From Xenophilus sp003671765 (GTDB lineage: Bacteria > Pseudomonadota > Gammaproteobacteria > Burkholderiales > Burkholderiaceae_C): a stretch of 64,000 bases of DNA. The position numbers and the translations under genes were made by a program. This document shows positions 1 to 7,891 of this stretch, one piece after another. The stretch is from assembly GCA_051414805.1 (NCBI GenBank), contig CP166702.1, forward strand, positions 3,968,001 through 4,032,000, read 5' to 3'. Within the stretch, counting starts at the first letter, position 1. Every line of letters begins with the position of its first letter. A model generated the notes under the pieces. The model saw nothing but the letters and a program-made list of their open reading frames with translations, ran no database searches and was not told the origin of the DNA.

Positions 1-485
1 AACTTGGCCGCCGCGTCGAAGATGGCCGTGGCCAGCGCCCGCTCGCCGCGCGGGAACCAGTAGCCCGTGGCCTTGGAACTCACCATGAAGCCCGGCGCCT
101 CGGCAATGCCCAGCAGCATGCGCGCCGCGAAGATGCCGGCCCAGCCGCCCGCCAGCGCCGTCAGCGTGGAGGCGATGCCCCAGGCGAAGGCGCCCCAGCG
201 GCCGATGCGCGTCGGGCCGTAGCGGTCCAGCAGCATGCCGGCGGGCACCTGCAGCAGCGCATAGGTCCAGAAGAAGGCCGAGAGGAAGAAGCCGATCTGC
301 TCGGGCGTGAGGTGGAACTCCGCCTGGATCTGCGGCGCCGCGACCGAGAGGCTGAGCCGGTCGAAGTAGTTGACCAGCACGCCCGCACCCAGCAGGCCGC
401 CGATGCGCCAGCGCCGGCCCGGGACGCGGCCCTGCGAGGCCGCCGATGCGGCGTTGGGCGCGGTCGAGGAGGATGTTGTCGTCAT
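1..485 (-). CDS. MFS transporter, likely gluconate/sugar-acid permease (partial)
   Basis: N-terminal part of a major facilitator superfamily permease; the 3' part runs off the window start. Reading from an ATG at 485, the protein opens with a polar Ser/Thr/Ala tail, then a first membrane helix containing NYFDRLSLSVAAP, which resembles the sugar-acid (anion:cation symporter) MFS branch. Further helices and the loop DRYGPTRIGR (the conserved MFS loop 2-3 signature) follow. It lies 39 bp downstream of gntK on the same strand, so it probably imports gluconate or a related sugar acid for that kinase. Seen: helices and loop motif. Inferred: substrate, from the neighbour. Confidence 0.85.
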   Translation of the reverse strand, partial: MTTTSSSTAPNAASAASQGRVPGRRWRIGGLLGAGVLVNYFDRLSLSVAAPQIQAEFHLTPEQIGFFLSAFFWTYALLQVPAGMLLDRYGPTRIGRWGAFAWGIASTLTALAGGWAGIFAARMLLGIAEAPGFMVSSKATGYWFPRGERALATAIFDAAAK

Positions 486-524
486 GGTGTCTCCGTCGAG
501 GGGATGAAGGGAAGAGAAGGCCGC

Positions 525-1055
525 TCAGGCGGCGCGCGTCGGCGGCTGCGCCAGCCAGTCGCGCACCTGCGCGACGGACTGCGGCAGCGGCGCCGTGGCC
601 TGCACGGTCAGGACGCCCGCCTCGCCCTCGGGCGATTCGAGCGTCTGGAACTGGCTGTCCACCAGGCTGGCGGGAAAGATGTGCACGGCCTCGCGGGCCT
701 GCACACGGGCCACGGCCTCGTCGCGGCCGATCTGCATGAACACGAAGCGCAGGCCCGGCACCGCGGCGCGCAGCCGGTCGCGGTAGGCGCGCTTGAGCGC
801 GGAGCAGGTCAGCACCGCGCCGCCGTGGCGGGCCGCCAGTTCCTCTCCCAGCCGGCCCAGCCAGCCGGCGCGATCCTCGTCCGTCAGCGGCGTGCCGCTC
901 CTCATCTTGAGGATGTTGGCTTCGGGGTGGAAGTCGTCCCCCTCGATCAGCGGCAGGCCCAGGTCGGCCGCAAGGGCCTGGCCCAGGCTGGACTTGCCGC
1001 AGCCGGACACGCCCATGGTCACGAGCCAGACGGGCGAGGCATTCGGGGTGTGCAT
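525..1055 (-). CDS. gntK: Gluconokinase
   Basis: Phosphorylates D-gluconate to 6-phosphogluconate with ATP, feeding the Entner-Doudoroff or pentose-phosphate routes; cytosolic. The 176-aa length is normal for the GntK family. The P-loop GVSGCGKSS is at residues 15-23, followed by the family motifs EGDDFHP, TPLTDEDRAGWL and CSALKRAYRDRLR. It is the first gene of a minus-strand unit with the MFS permease downstream. A LacI-type operator palindrome lies 15 nt upstream of its ATG, and the divergent gene encodes a LacI/GntR-type repressor, so gluconate-responsive control is likely. Identification rests on clear motifs. Confidence 0.96.
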   Translation of the reverse strand: MHTPNASPVWLVTMGVSGCGKSSLGQALAADLGLPLIEGDDFHPEANILKMRSGTPLTDEDRAGWLGRLGEELAARHGGAVLTCSALKRAYRDRLRAAVPGLRFVFMQIGRDEAVARVQAREAVHIFPASLVDSQFQTLESPEGEAGVLTVQATAPLPQSVAQVRDWLAQPPTRAA

Positions 1056-1069
1056 GCGATGTCTCCTTG

Positions 1070-1081
1070 GATAGCGCTATC
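1070..1081. promoter_or_regulatory. LacI-family operator O1 (gntK side)
   Basis: Perfect 12-bp palindrome GATAGCGCTATC, 15 nt upstream of the gntK start and therefore probably overlapping its promoter or leader. The central CG step and inverted half-sites are typical of LacI-family operators. A near copy lies 117 bp away, centre to centre. Regulator assignment to the divergent LacI gene is inferred from position. Confidence 0.75.
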
Positions 1082-1185
1082 TTTTTGAGTCGAAATGAGT
1101 CGGCATCTGGAGGACAGCGCAATCCTCCAAGCGTTGCTTGCAGCCAATCCGAAGTCCAGGCGGAATCCGGGCTTACCCCGGGCTT

Positions 1186-1199
1186 GGACAGCGCTATCC
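1186..1199. promoter_or_regulatory. LacI-family operator O2 (regulator side)
   Basis: GGACAGCGCTATCC, a 14-bp palindrome with one mismatched pair, sharing the AGCGCTATC core with O1. It lies about 49 nt upstream of the LacI-type regulator start. Two related sites spaced roughly 11 helical turns apart would allow looping and autoregulation; this is inferred, not shown. Confidence 0.7.
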
Positions 1200-1247
1200 T
1201 AAAAGATACTGCAGCCTCGTCGCCCTAGGGTTTTTACCGATCTTCCG

Positions 1248-2291
1248 ATGCACACCGATCCGCCCCGACGTCGCCGCAGCGGCCGCGTGACCCTGGCCGA
1301 GGTCGCACGCGAAGCGGGCGTGAGCCCCATCACCGTGTCGCGCGCGCTGCGCGGCGAGCGCGCCGTGGCCCCCGAGCTCGTGGCCCGCGCCCGCGCCGCT
1401 GCCGACGCCCTGGGCTACGTGCCCGACCCGGCGGCCCGCGCCCTCGCCTCGCACCGCAGCACGCACGTGGCGGTGCTCATTCCGCTCCTGAGCAACACCC
1501 TGTTCGTCGACCTGCTCGAGGCCCTGCAGCGCACCCTGCGCGGCCAGGGATACCAGACACTCATCGGCATCACGCATTACGACCCGCGCGAGGAGGAGCA
1601 GTTGCTGCGCGAGCAGATGGCGCATCGCCCGGCGGGCCTGGTCGTCACCGGCTTCGAGCGCAGCGAAGAGACGCGCGCCCTGATCCAGGCCAGCGGCGTG
1701 CCCTGCGTGCACGTGATGGAGACGAGCCGCGCGCCGGGCGTGCACTGCGTCGGCTTCTCGCAGCAGGACGCGGGCTACGCGCTGACGCAGCACCTGCTGG
1801 CGGGCGGCGCGCGCCGCATCGCCTTCGCCGCCGCGCAGCTCGACGCCCGGGTGATGCAGCGCGCCGAGGGCTACCGGCGCGCCCTGCGCGAAGCCGGCTG
1901 CTACGACCCCGCGCTGGAGATGTTGCGGCCCGAGCCCTCCTCCATCGCGCTGGGCGCCCACATGTTCGCGCGACTGATGGACGAGTCGGCGCCCGAAGCC
2001 ATCTTCTTCTGCAACGACGACCTGGCGCAGGGCGCACTCATGGCGGCGCCACGCCTGGGCATCGCAGTGCCCGGCCGGGTGCGGGTGGCCGGGTTCAACG
2101 ACCTGCCGGGCAGCGACCAGCTCCTGCCCAGCCTGACCAGTGTGCGCACCCCGCGCGAAGCCATCGGCGAAGAGGCGGCGCGCATGCTGCTGCGACTGAT
2201 GCGCGGCGAACCGGTGCCGCAGCCCTGCGTGGAGCTCGCGTGGCGCCTGGTCGTGCGAGAAAGCACGGCGACGCCCGCGTCCGGCCCCTGA
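1248..2291 (+). CDS. LacI-family transcriptional regulator (gluconate GntR type)
   Basis: 347-aa repressor. A basic N-terminus is followed by the LacI helix-turn-helix (VTLAEVAREAGVSPITVSRAL, about residues 15-35) with the hinge region ending around LASHRSTHVAV, then a periplasmic-binding-protein-like effector domain to the C-terminus. The sequence resembles the GntR/IdnR group that senses gluconate or 6-phosphogluconate, and the divergent gntK–MFS unit agrees. Two palindromic operators lie in the 192-bp gap. The start at 1248 keeps the Arg-rich stretch just before the helix-turn-helix. Family is certain; the effector is inferred from neighbours. Confidence 0.92.
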   Translation: MHTDPPRRRRSGRVTLAEVAREAGVSPITVSRALRGERAVAPELVARARAAADALGYVPDPAARALASHRSTHVAVLIPLLSNTLFVDLLEALQRTLRGQGYQTLIGITHYDPREEEQLLREQMAHRPAGLVVTGFERSEETRALIQASGVPCVHVMETSRAPGVHCVGFSQQDAGYALTQHLLAGGARRIAFAAAQLDARVMQRAEGYRRALREAGCYDPALEMLRPEPSSIALGAHMFARLMDESAPEAIFFCNDDLAQGALMAAPRLGIAVPGRVRVAGFNDLPGSDQLLPSLTSVRTPREAIGEEAARMLLRLMRGEPVPQPCVELAWRLVVRESTATPASGP

Positions 2292-2298
2292 AAGCACA

Positions 2299-2320
2299 AC
2301 GCCCGGCCGGGGCCGGGCGT
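2299..2320. terminator. Strong GC hairpin between convergent genes
   Basis: A perfect inverted repeat, ACGCCCGGCC then GG then GGCCGGGCGT, starting 8 nt after the LacI stop codon and about 40 nt from the convergent OmpA-like stop. There is no T-run on either side, so it is a likely bidirectional termination or RNA-stabilising hairpin rather than a canonical intrinsic terminator. Confidence 0.55.
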
Positions 2321-2358
2321 CGGTGCGACGGGCACGCCGGAGCGTGCCGCGGGTCGGC

Positions 2359-2895
2359 TCAGTCGACCAGCTTCACCTCGACCCGGCGCGCCTCGGCGTT
2401 GTTGCCGCTGCCGGTGGTGACGGCGGGCTTCTCGAGCGCCACCTTGTCGGCCGGCACGCCCAGGCCGGTGAGCACGTCGCGCACGGTCTGCGCGCGCTGC
2501 TTGGCGAGTTCCTCGTTCTTCGCGGGGTCGCCCGTCGTGTCGTGGAAGCCGGAGACCAGCGCCTTGCGGCCGTTCTGCACGCCCTGGATCACCAGCGCCA
2601 GCGCTTCGGCGGCACCGGGCGCGATGTCGGCGCTGCCGGTGGCGAAGTAGAAGTTCACCACGCCCTGGCCCACGCGGATGCTGGCGCCGTCGGGGATGAC
2701 CACGGCGACGGTCTCGGTGACCACCGCCACGGTCGGGGCCGGCGCGGCCGCCGCAGGGGGCGCCTTGGGTGCATGCGACAGGCCGTACTTGTAGACGACG
2801 ACACCCAGCACGGTCATGACGACCAGGGCGATCAGGGCAAAAAGAAAACCGAGCGCAAATCGTTGTTGTTCGTCGTCATCCGCACGCGTGGACAT
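2359..2895 (-). CDS. OmpA-family peptidoglycan-binding protein, membrane anchored
   Basis: 178 aa. A short charged N-terminus (MSTRADDDEQQR) precedes one hydrophobic segment at about residues 13-35, then an Ala/Pro linker, then an OmpA C-terminal-like domain (FATGSADIAPGAAEAL, VSGFHDTTGD, ELAKQRAQTVRDVL, ARRVEVKLV). OmpA domains bind the diaminopimelate of peptidoglycan, so the protein probably ties the inner membrane to the cell wall. The reading frame stays open far upstream, but that part only mirrors the chaC gene; the ATG at 2895 gives the natural membrane-anchor start. Precise role unknown. Confidence 0.85.
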   Translation of the reverse strand: MSTRADDDEQQRFALGFLFALIALVVMTVLGVVVYKYGLSHAPKAPPAAAAPAPTVAVVTETVAVVIPDGASIRVGQGVVNFYFATGSADIAPGAAEALALVIQGVQNGRKALVSGFHDTTGDPAKNEELAKQRAQTVRDVLTGLGVPADKVALEKPAVTTGSGNNAEARRVEVKLVD

Positions 2896-2937
2896 CGGGT
2901 GGTCTCCCAGGGAAAGAGGTCGGTAAATAATCGGTTC

Positions 2938-3681
2938 GTGAACCATGAGGCCGAAATTGTAGGTGGCGCGGGTCTGGGCCCTCCCGGCCTGGACCCGCTG
3001 CCCACCCCGCTGCGCGATCCCAAGCCCCTGCTGGACCGGGTCATCCACGAATGGGGCGGGCACGAGGACCTCTGGCTCTTCGGCTACGGCTCGCTCATCT
3101 GGAAGCCCGAGTTCGACTTCGTCGAGCGCCGCCCGGCCCGCGTGCACGGCTGGCACCGCGCGCTCAAGATGTGGAGCCGCGTCAACCGCGGCAGCGTGCA
3201 GAACCCGGGGCTGGTGTTCGGCCTGCTCACCGGCGGCAGCTGCCAGGGCATGGCCTTCCGCATTCCGGCCGCGGACGTGCTGGAGGTGCTGGGCCGCCTG
3301 TGGCTGCGCGAGATGCCCACCGGCGTGTACGACCCGCGCTGGCTCACCTGCATCACGCCCGCCGGGCCGGTGCGGGCCCTGGCCTTCACGCTCTCGCGCA
3401 AGAGCCCCAACTTCACCGGCACCCTGCCCGAGGCCCGCTACCGCGAGATCTTCGCCAGCGCCGTGGGCCGCTACGGCAGCTCGCTCGAGTACGCACGGCA
3501 GACGCTGCTGGAACTCAAGCGCCACCACATCCACGACGCCGCCCTGGCACGCCTGCTGCGGCTGGCCGAGATCACGGCCTCGGCTGACGCGGCGGCGGCC
3601 GCGCCAGCCGCTACCCTGTCACCCGCCGCGCCCGGCGATGGCCGCGCGCCCCCCCGCCCCTCCAACGAAGGAAGAAGCTGA
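2938..3681 (+). CDS. chaC: Gamma-glutamylcyclotransferase ChaC family
   Basis: Cytosolic enzyme expected to cleave glutathione or gamma-glutamyl compounds to 5-oxoproline. The signature FGYGSLIWKP lies early, followed by RVHGWHRALKMWS, the acidic catalytic region WLREMPTGVYDPRWL and LEYARQTLLELKRHHIHD, all typical of ChaC. No ATG fits; the most upstream plausible start is GTG at 2938, shortly after the divergent OmpA-like gene start, but its ribosome-binding site is weak and a start slightly downstream is possible. The C-terminal 30 or so residues are Ala/Pro-rich low complexity and probably disordered. sodC follows at once, so the two may be co-transcribed. Confidence 0.88.
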   Translation: MNHEAEIVGGAGLGPPGLDPLPTPLRDPKPLLDRVIHEWGGHEDLWLFGYGSLIWKPEFDFVERRPARVHGWHRALKMWSRVNRGSVQNPGLVFGLLTGGSCQGMAFRIPAADVLEVLGRLWLREMPTGVYDPRWLTCITPAGPVRALAFTLSRKSPNFTGTLPEARYREIFASAVGRYGSSLEYARQTLLELKRHHIHDAALARLLRLAEITASADAAAAAPAATLSPAAPGDGRAPPRPSNEGRS

Positions 3682-3682
3682 C

Positions 3683-4219
3683 ATGAACAAGCACACATTC
3701 GCCGTCGCCGGCGCCGTCGTCCTCGCCTGTGCCGCCCTCTCGGCCTGCGGCAGCATGGGCATGGGCCGCGCCACGGCCACCGCCAATCTGGCGCCCACCG
3801 GCGCCATCAATCCGAATCCGACGTCCGGCAAGGTCACGTTCACCGCCCTCGACCATGGCGTGCGCGTGGCCGGCGAGGTGCGGGGCCTGACGCCGGGCGA
3901 GCACGGCTTCCACATCCACGAGAAGGGCGACTGCGGCGACAACGGCAACGCCTCGGGCGGCCACTTCAACCCGGCCGGCGGCACGCACGGCAAGTTCGGC
4001 GCCGCCGGCAGCCATGCGGGTGAACTGCCCAGCCTGGTGGCAGGCGCCGACGGCACCGCACGCTTCAGCGTCGAGGTGCACTCGATCTCGCTCACGGACG
4101 GTGCGGCCAACAACGTCGTGGGCCGCGCGCTGGTCGTGCACCGCGACCGCGACGACTACACCACCCAGCCGGCCGGCAACTCCGGCCCGCGCATCGCCTG
4201 CGCGCTCATCGCCCGCTGA
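3683..4219 (+). CDS. sodC: Cu/Zn superoxide dismutase, lipoprotein
   Basis: Dismutates superoxide in the periplasm. 178 aa; the N-terminus is a lipoprotein signal with lipobox LSAC, so Cys22 is the likely lipidated residue and the enzyme is membrane tethered. The copper/zinc ligand motifs are all visible: GFHIHEKGDC, GGHFNPAGGTHG, HAGELPSL and the C-terminal SGPRIACALI. The two disulfide Cys positions are present. The ATG at 3683 follows GGAAGAAG within the end of chaC, one base after its stop codon, suggesting translational coupling. A start further upstream would bury the signal peptide. Confidence 0.95.
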   Translation: MNKHTFAVAGAVVLACAALSACGSMGMGRATATANLAPTGAINPNPTSGKVTFTALDHGVRVAGEVRGLTPGEHGFHIHEKGDCGDNGNASGGHFNPAGGTHGKFGAAGSHAGELPSLVAGADGTARFSVEVHSISLTDGAANNVVGRALVVHRDRDDYTTQPAGNSGPRIACALIAR

Positions 4220-4244
4220 GCGCACGGCAGGCCCCGGGCCGCGT

Positions 4245-4706
4245 TCAGGCGGGCTCGCGCAGGTCCTGCGGCACGGTCCCCGTGTCCAGGCAGTACCGCT
4301 CGTAGTCGGCGATGCGGTCCGCGGTGGTGATGGTGCGTGCCACCGCACCGCCCGGCTGCAGGTACTCCACGGTGCCGTTCACGACCACGAAGAGGATCAG
4401 TTCCTCCTCGCCCACTGCCTCCCACCAGTCGACGTTGCCGTCCGACTCGTGCACGTAGCCGCCGGGGCCGACCCCCTCGCCCGTGCACAGCCGCCGCTGG
4501 CCCTGCAGGTTCAGCGCGTGGATCTCGCCCGTGTGGCGGTGCAGGCCGAGCCGTGCACCCGGCGACAGGCGCATCAGTTCCACCCAGCCCCGTTCGCCCG
4601 CCAGGAAGCGCAGGGGCCGTGACCACTTGCCCGGCCCCTCGGGAATCCACAGCCCCTCGGCGGACCAGGGGCCGGCGGGCAGGAAGGCGTGGCGTGCATT
4701 GATCAT
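4245..4706 (-). CDS. Cupin of the 2,4'-dihydroxyacetophenone dioxygenase-like family
   Basis: 153 aa. A cupin beta-barrel with first motif GARLGLHRHTGEIHALNLQG (His-x-His...Glu) and a second-motif histidine in GGYVHES, the usual metal-ligand arrangement. Overall it resembles small non-haem iron oxygenases annotated as dihydroxyacetophenone dioxygenase-like; the true substrate cannot be told from sequence. The start at 4706 has a GGAGA ribosome-binding site 5 nt upstream, which rules out a longer reading frame. It is divergent from a MocR-type regulator 75 bp away, which probably controls it. Confidence 0.8.
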   Translation of the reverse strand: MINARHAFLPAGPWSAEGLWIPEGPGKWSRPLRFLAGERGWVELMRLSPGARLGLHRHTGEIHALNLQGQRRLCTGEGVGPGGYVHESDGNVDWWEAVGEEELILFVVVNGTVEYLQPGGAVARTITTADRIADYERYCLDTGTVPQDLREPA

Positions 4707-4781
4707 GGGAATCTCCGATGCGTCGTTGGGATGTGCTGGCACGATAGGCGCCGCACTGGACCACGAAAAGCGCCACATTCC

Positions 4782-6239
4782 ATGAATTCAGGGGATCCAC
4801 TTTCGGCGCTGCACCTGCAGCTCCCGCCGACCGGCTCGCGCCAGCGCATGCGCGACCTGCACCGGCAGCTGAAGGACGCGATCCTCTCCGGCCGCATCGC
4901 GCCCGGCCTGCGCCTGCCGTCCACGCGCGCGCTGGCGCAGGCGCTGGGCGCGAGCCGCAATGCGGTGGTCGCGGTCTACGGCCTGCTGCTGGGCGAGGGC
5001 TACATCGAGGCAGCGGCCGGCGCCGGGCACCACGTCGCGCGCTTGCCGGCCGCCCGGCGGCCGATCGCCCCGCGCGGCGAGCCGGCGTGGCTGAACCCGG
5101 CCTACCGCGGCCTGGGCGGCACACCCGATCGCGACGCACAGCCCGCGCCACGCTGGGACTTCCGCGTCGGCGTGCCCGACAAGTCCGAACTGGCCTTCGA
5201 CATCTGGCGCCGCCTCTCGGCGCGCAGCCTGCGCACGCTGTCGCGGCGCACGGTGGGCTACGGCCCGCCGCAGGGCCAGCCGGCCCTGCGCGCGGCCATT
5301 GCCCAGCACGTGTCCTTCGCACGCGCGGTGGCCTGCAGCGCGGACGACGTGCTGGTCAGCGCCGGCGCGCAACAGGCCTTCAGCCTGCTCGCACAGGTGC
5401 TGGTCACCCCAGGCCGCACCGTGGTGGCGGTGGAACATCCGGGCTACCCGCCCGCGCGGCTGGCCTTCGAGGCGGCGGGCGCACGCGTCGTGCCGGTGCC
5501 AGTCGACGACGAAGGGCTGGTCGTCGAACGCCTGCCGGGCGAGGCGCGCGTGATCGTCACCACGCCCGCGCACCAGTTCCCGCTGGGCATGGTGATGTCG
5601 GCCGCGCGCCGGCGCGCACTGCTCGCCTTCGCGCAGCGGCACGGCGCGGTGGTCGTGGAGGACGACTACGACGGCGAATTCCGCTTCGACGGCCGCGCCC
5701 TGGACGCGCTGCAGACGCTGGACCGCGCCGCCTCGGTGTTCTTCGTCGGCACCTTCTCCAAGTCGCTGTTTCCCGCCCTGCGGCTCGGCTATGTCGTGGC
5801 ACCGCCCTGGGCCCGGCTGCCGCTGGTGGCGGCCAAGGAGCGCATGGACTGGCACTGCAACCTGCTGTCGCAGGAGACGCTGGCGGCCTTCATCGCCGAG
5901 GGACACCTGGCCCGGCATGTGCGCCGCATGGGCGCGCGCTATGCACGGCGCCGCGCGCTGCTGCTCGAGCGGCTGAACGGCGACCTGGCGCCCTGGCTGC
6001 AGCCCCTGCCCGGCAGCGCCGGCCTGCACCTGGCGGCGCAGATGGTGGGCGGACACGATGCGGCCGCCGTGGCCGCGCGGGCGCGTACCGCCGGACTGGG
6101 GCTTTCTTGCGTGGCCGACTATGGCCGCGAGGTGCCCAACGCCCTGCTCTTCGGCTACGGCGCGATCGACGAGGCCGCGATGGGCGATGCGCTGGCCCGG
6201 CTCGCGCAGCTGCTCGGGAAGAACCAGCGCATCGGCTGA
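4782..6239 (+). CDS. MocR/PdxR-type GntR regulator with aminotransferase domain
   Basis: 485 aa. An N-terminal GntR winged helix-turn-helix (about residues 20-85; SGRIAPGLRLPSTRALAQAL, ASRNAVVAVYGLL) is joined to a class-I aminotransferase fold with the PLP-lysine region FVGTFSKSLFPALRLGY and the VEDDYDGEFRFDG segment. MocR proteins use PLP as effector; PdxR members control vitamin B6 synthesis and others control amine or amino-acid metabolism. Here the divergent neighbour is a cupin oxygenase, so a local catabolic role is more likely than B6, although pdxH lies only 1.6 kb away. Start at 4782 places the DNA-binding domain at the normal position. Confidence 0.93.
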   Translation: MNSGDPLSALHLQLPPTGSRQRMRDLHRQLKDAILSGRIAPGLRLPSTRALAQALGASRNAVVAVYGLLLGEGYIEAAAGAGHHVARLPAARRPIAPRGEPAWLNPAYRGLGGTPDRDAQPAPRWDFRVGVPDKSELAFDIWRRLSARSLRTLSRRTVGYGPPQGQPALRAAIAQHVSFARAVACSADDVLVSAGAQQAFSLLAQVLVTPGRTVVAVEHPGYPPARLAFEAAGARVVPVPVDDEGLVVERLPGEARVIVTTPAHQFPLGMVMSAARRRALLAFAQRHGAVVVEDDYDGEFRFDGRALDALQTLDRAASVFFVGTFSKSLFPALRLGYVVAPPWARLPLVAAKERMDWHCNLLSQETLAAFIAEGHLARHVRRMGARYARRRALLLERLNGDLAPWLQPLPGSAGLHLAAQMVGGHDAAAVAARARTAGLGLSCVADYGREVPNALLFGYGAIDEAAMGDALARLAQLLGKNQRIG

Positions 6240-6246
6240 GTACCCG

Positions 6247-6810
6247 CTACCCTGCCGTGCGCGCGCGCCACAGGGCCTCGGCGCGCGCCAGGTCGTCCAG
6301 CGTGTCGACGTCGGTGACGGTGCCGGCGTCGTCCGTTTCGAGGTCTGCTACGGAATTCATAGCGCGCTGCGCCCGCAGGACGGGCGCTGCGCCGTGATTT
6401 CCCTGCAAGGCCAGCAAGGCATCGCGGCACGCGCTGCCGAAGCCCACGGGATGGCCGCGCTGTCCCGCATGCACGGGCTGCGCGGCGCTCACGCCCGGCC
6501 GGGCCAGGGCGGCGGCCACGTGCTGCAAGGTGGCTGGCTGCACCAGCGGCAGGTCGGCCGGCAGCACGAGCCAGCCCGGGGCGTCGGCCGTCGCGCGCAC
6601 CGCGGCGGCGATGGAGTCGCCCATGCCGGGATGGCCCGCGTCCTCCACATGCCACGGCAGGCCGCTGGCCTGCACGGCGGCGAGCGTGTGGGCCATCACC
6701 GGCCGGTCGCCCAGCAGCGCCTGCAGTTTGTGCACCCTGCCGCCCGAGGCGCGAAAGCGCTCGCCCCGGCCGGAGGCCAGCACCAGTACGACGGGACCGT
6801 GGGATGTCAT
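6247..6810 (-). CDS. MobA/MocA-like nucleotidyltransferase
   Basis: 187 aa, GT-A-like nucleotidyltransferase fold. The NTP-binding start is VVLVLASGRGERFRASGGRVHKLQALLG, a slightly unusual version of the LAAGxGxR...K motif, and the metal-binding segment is VLPADLPLVQP. Relatives transfer CMP or GMP to the molybdenum cofactor. No molybdoenzyme or other cofactor gene is nearby, so substrate is uncertain. The start at 6810 gives the fold its proper N-terminus. Oddity: residues around AMNSVADLE near the C-terminus are encoded by a copy of the dispersed bipartite repeat (6346-6400), without breaking the frame. Confidence 0.78.
   Translation of the reverse strand: MTSHGPVVLVLASGRGERFRASGGRVHKLQALLGDRPVMAHTLAAVQASGLPWHVEDAGHPGMGDSIAAAVRATADAPGWLVLPADLPLVQPATLQHVAAALARPGVSAAQPVHAGQRGHPVGFGSACRDALLALQGNHGAAPVLRAQRAMNSVADLETDDAGTVTDVDTLDDLARAEALWRARTAG
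6346..6400 (+). repeat. Bipartite palindromic repeat, copy 1 (inside the nucleotidyltransferase gene)
   Basis: Module 1 is the 17-nt GCTACGGAATTCATAGC (6347-6363). Module 2 is GCGCCCG (6369-6375), loop CAGGA, CGGGCGC (6381-6387), with tail TGCGCCGTGATTT. The same layout recurs at seven other places in the window. This copy is wholly within a coding sequence (antisense to it) and leaves the frame open. Confidence 0.85.
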
Positions 6811-6877
6811 GTCGTTTCTCCATGGCGCCGCGCGTCGGGGCACACGAGGAACTGGCTTTGCCAGGCCTCTGGGTGCG

Positions 6878-6911
6878 CCCCCCTCCAAGCCGAAGGCGCT
6901 AGAGAGGGGGG
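6878..6911. repeat. C6/G6 inverted repeat between two minus-strand genes
   Basis: CCCCCCTC (6878-6885) pairs with GAGGGGGG (6904-6911) around an 18-nt loop. It lies between the 3' end of the bestrophin-like gene and the start of the nucleotidyltransferase gene. It could end transcription of the former or be a degenerate mobile repeat; no T-run follows. Confidence 0.5.
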
Positions 6912-6937
6912 AGCCGCGAAGCGGCATGGGGGGTGTT

Positions 6938-7849
6938 TCACGTCAGCACGAAGTTCCGCGGCTGCGGCTGCGCCGGCCAGTCGCGGTCGCCGATGCTTTC
7001 GCGCAGCGAGGTCTCGATGGTCCAGCAGATGGCGTCGAGCGCGAGGTCGTTGGGCGAGTCGCCGAAAGGTTCCTCGATCTCGTGGCCCAGCGCCTCCAGC
7101 GCGAAGAAGGTGTAGGCGACCAGCGTCACGATGACCGGCGTCATCGGCCCGATGGAATCGACCAGGCCGAAGGGCAGCAGCAGGCAGTACAGGTAGATGG
7201 TGCGGTGGATGATGACGCTGTAGGTGAAGGGGATCGGCGTGCTGGCGAGCCGCTCGCAACCGCCCACGGCGACGCCGATCTGGTCGAGCGGCCGCTCCAG
7301 CGCCGGCACGACGGCCGGGTCGACGCGGCCCTGCCGCCGCTGGTCGCGCAGCCACTCGCCGGCCATCTGCAGAAGCATCGCGGGCCGGTAGCGCGCGGCC
7401 ATCACGCGGGAGACCTCGGCCGGCGGCAGCAGGCGCGCGAGGTCGGCCGCCGGGTCGCTGCCGCGCAACTGGTGGCGCAGCGCATGCACCAGCGCCATCA
7501 GGCGCAGCGCCAGCAGCCGCTCGTCGCCGCCGCCCTCGACCAGCGTGAGCGCGTGCCGCACGGCGGCACGGCACTCGATCAGCAGCGAGCCCCAGAGCAT
7601 GCGGGCTTCCCACAAGCGGCTGTAGCTGGTGCTGTTGCGAAAGCCCAGGAAGATCGCCAGCGTGAGCCCGATGAGCGAGAAGGGCACGAAGTTCATCGGC
7701 ACCTTCCAGCGCAGCACCTGGCCGTGCAGCAGCGTCACCGTGATCGCCAGCGCGAGGGTCACGGCCAGCTGCGGCAGGATCTGCGAGAGGATCGAGCCGC
7801 GCCAGACGAAGAGCAGGCGCAGCCAGTGCGGGCGGGGGCGGACGATCAT
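6938..7849 (-). CDS. Bestrophin-like family membrane channel (UPF0187/YneE)
   Basis: 303 aa with several hydrophobic helices in the N-terminal half. It begins MIVRPRPHWLRLLFVWRGSI and contains RNSTSYSRLWEARMLWGSL and PFTYSVIIHRTIYLYCLLLPFGLV, patterns characteristic of the bacterial bestrophin homologues, which form pentameric inner-membrane ion channels. Physiological role in bacteria is unclear. Divergent from pdxH with a gap of only 42 bp, so the promoters must overlap. Confidence 0.85.
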   Translation of the reverse strand: MIVRPRPHWLRLLFVWRGSILSQILPQLAVTLALAITVTLLHGQVLRWKVPMNFVPFSLIGLTLAIFLGFRNSTSYSRLWEARMLWGSLLIECRAAVRHALTLVEGGGDERLLALRLMALVHALRHQLRGSDPAADLARLLPPAEVSRVMAARYRPAMLLQMAGEWLRDQRRQGRVDPAVVPALERPLDQIGVAVGGCERLASTPIPFTYSVIIHRTIYLYCLLLPFGLVDSIGPMTPVIVTLVAYTFFALEALGHEIEEPFGDSPNDLALDAICWTIETSLRESIGDRDWPAQPQPRNFVLT

Positions 7850-7891
7850 GCGGCTCGGATGTTAAGCCGCGGGACAACGCACAATCACCCG

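Noticed and set aside
1110..1170. Another decayed copy of the bipartite repeat (GCGTTGCTTGCAGCCAATCCG)
   Set aside because: It resembles only the tail region and lacks both palindromes, so chance is likely.
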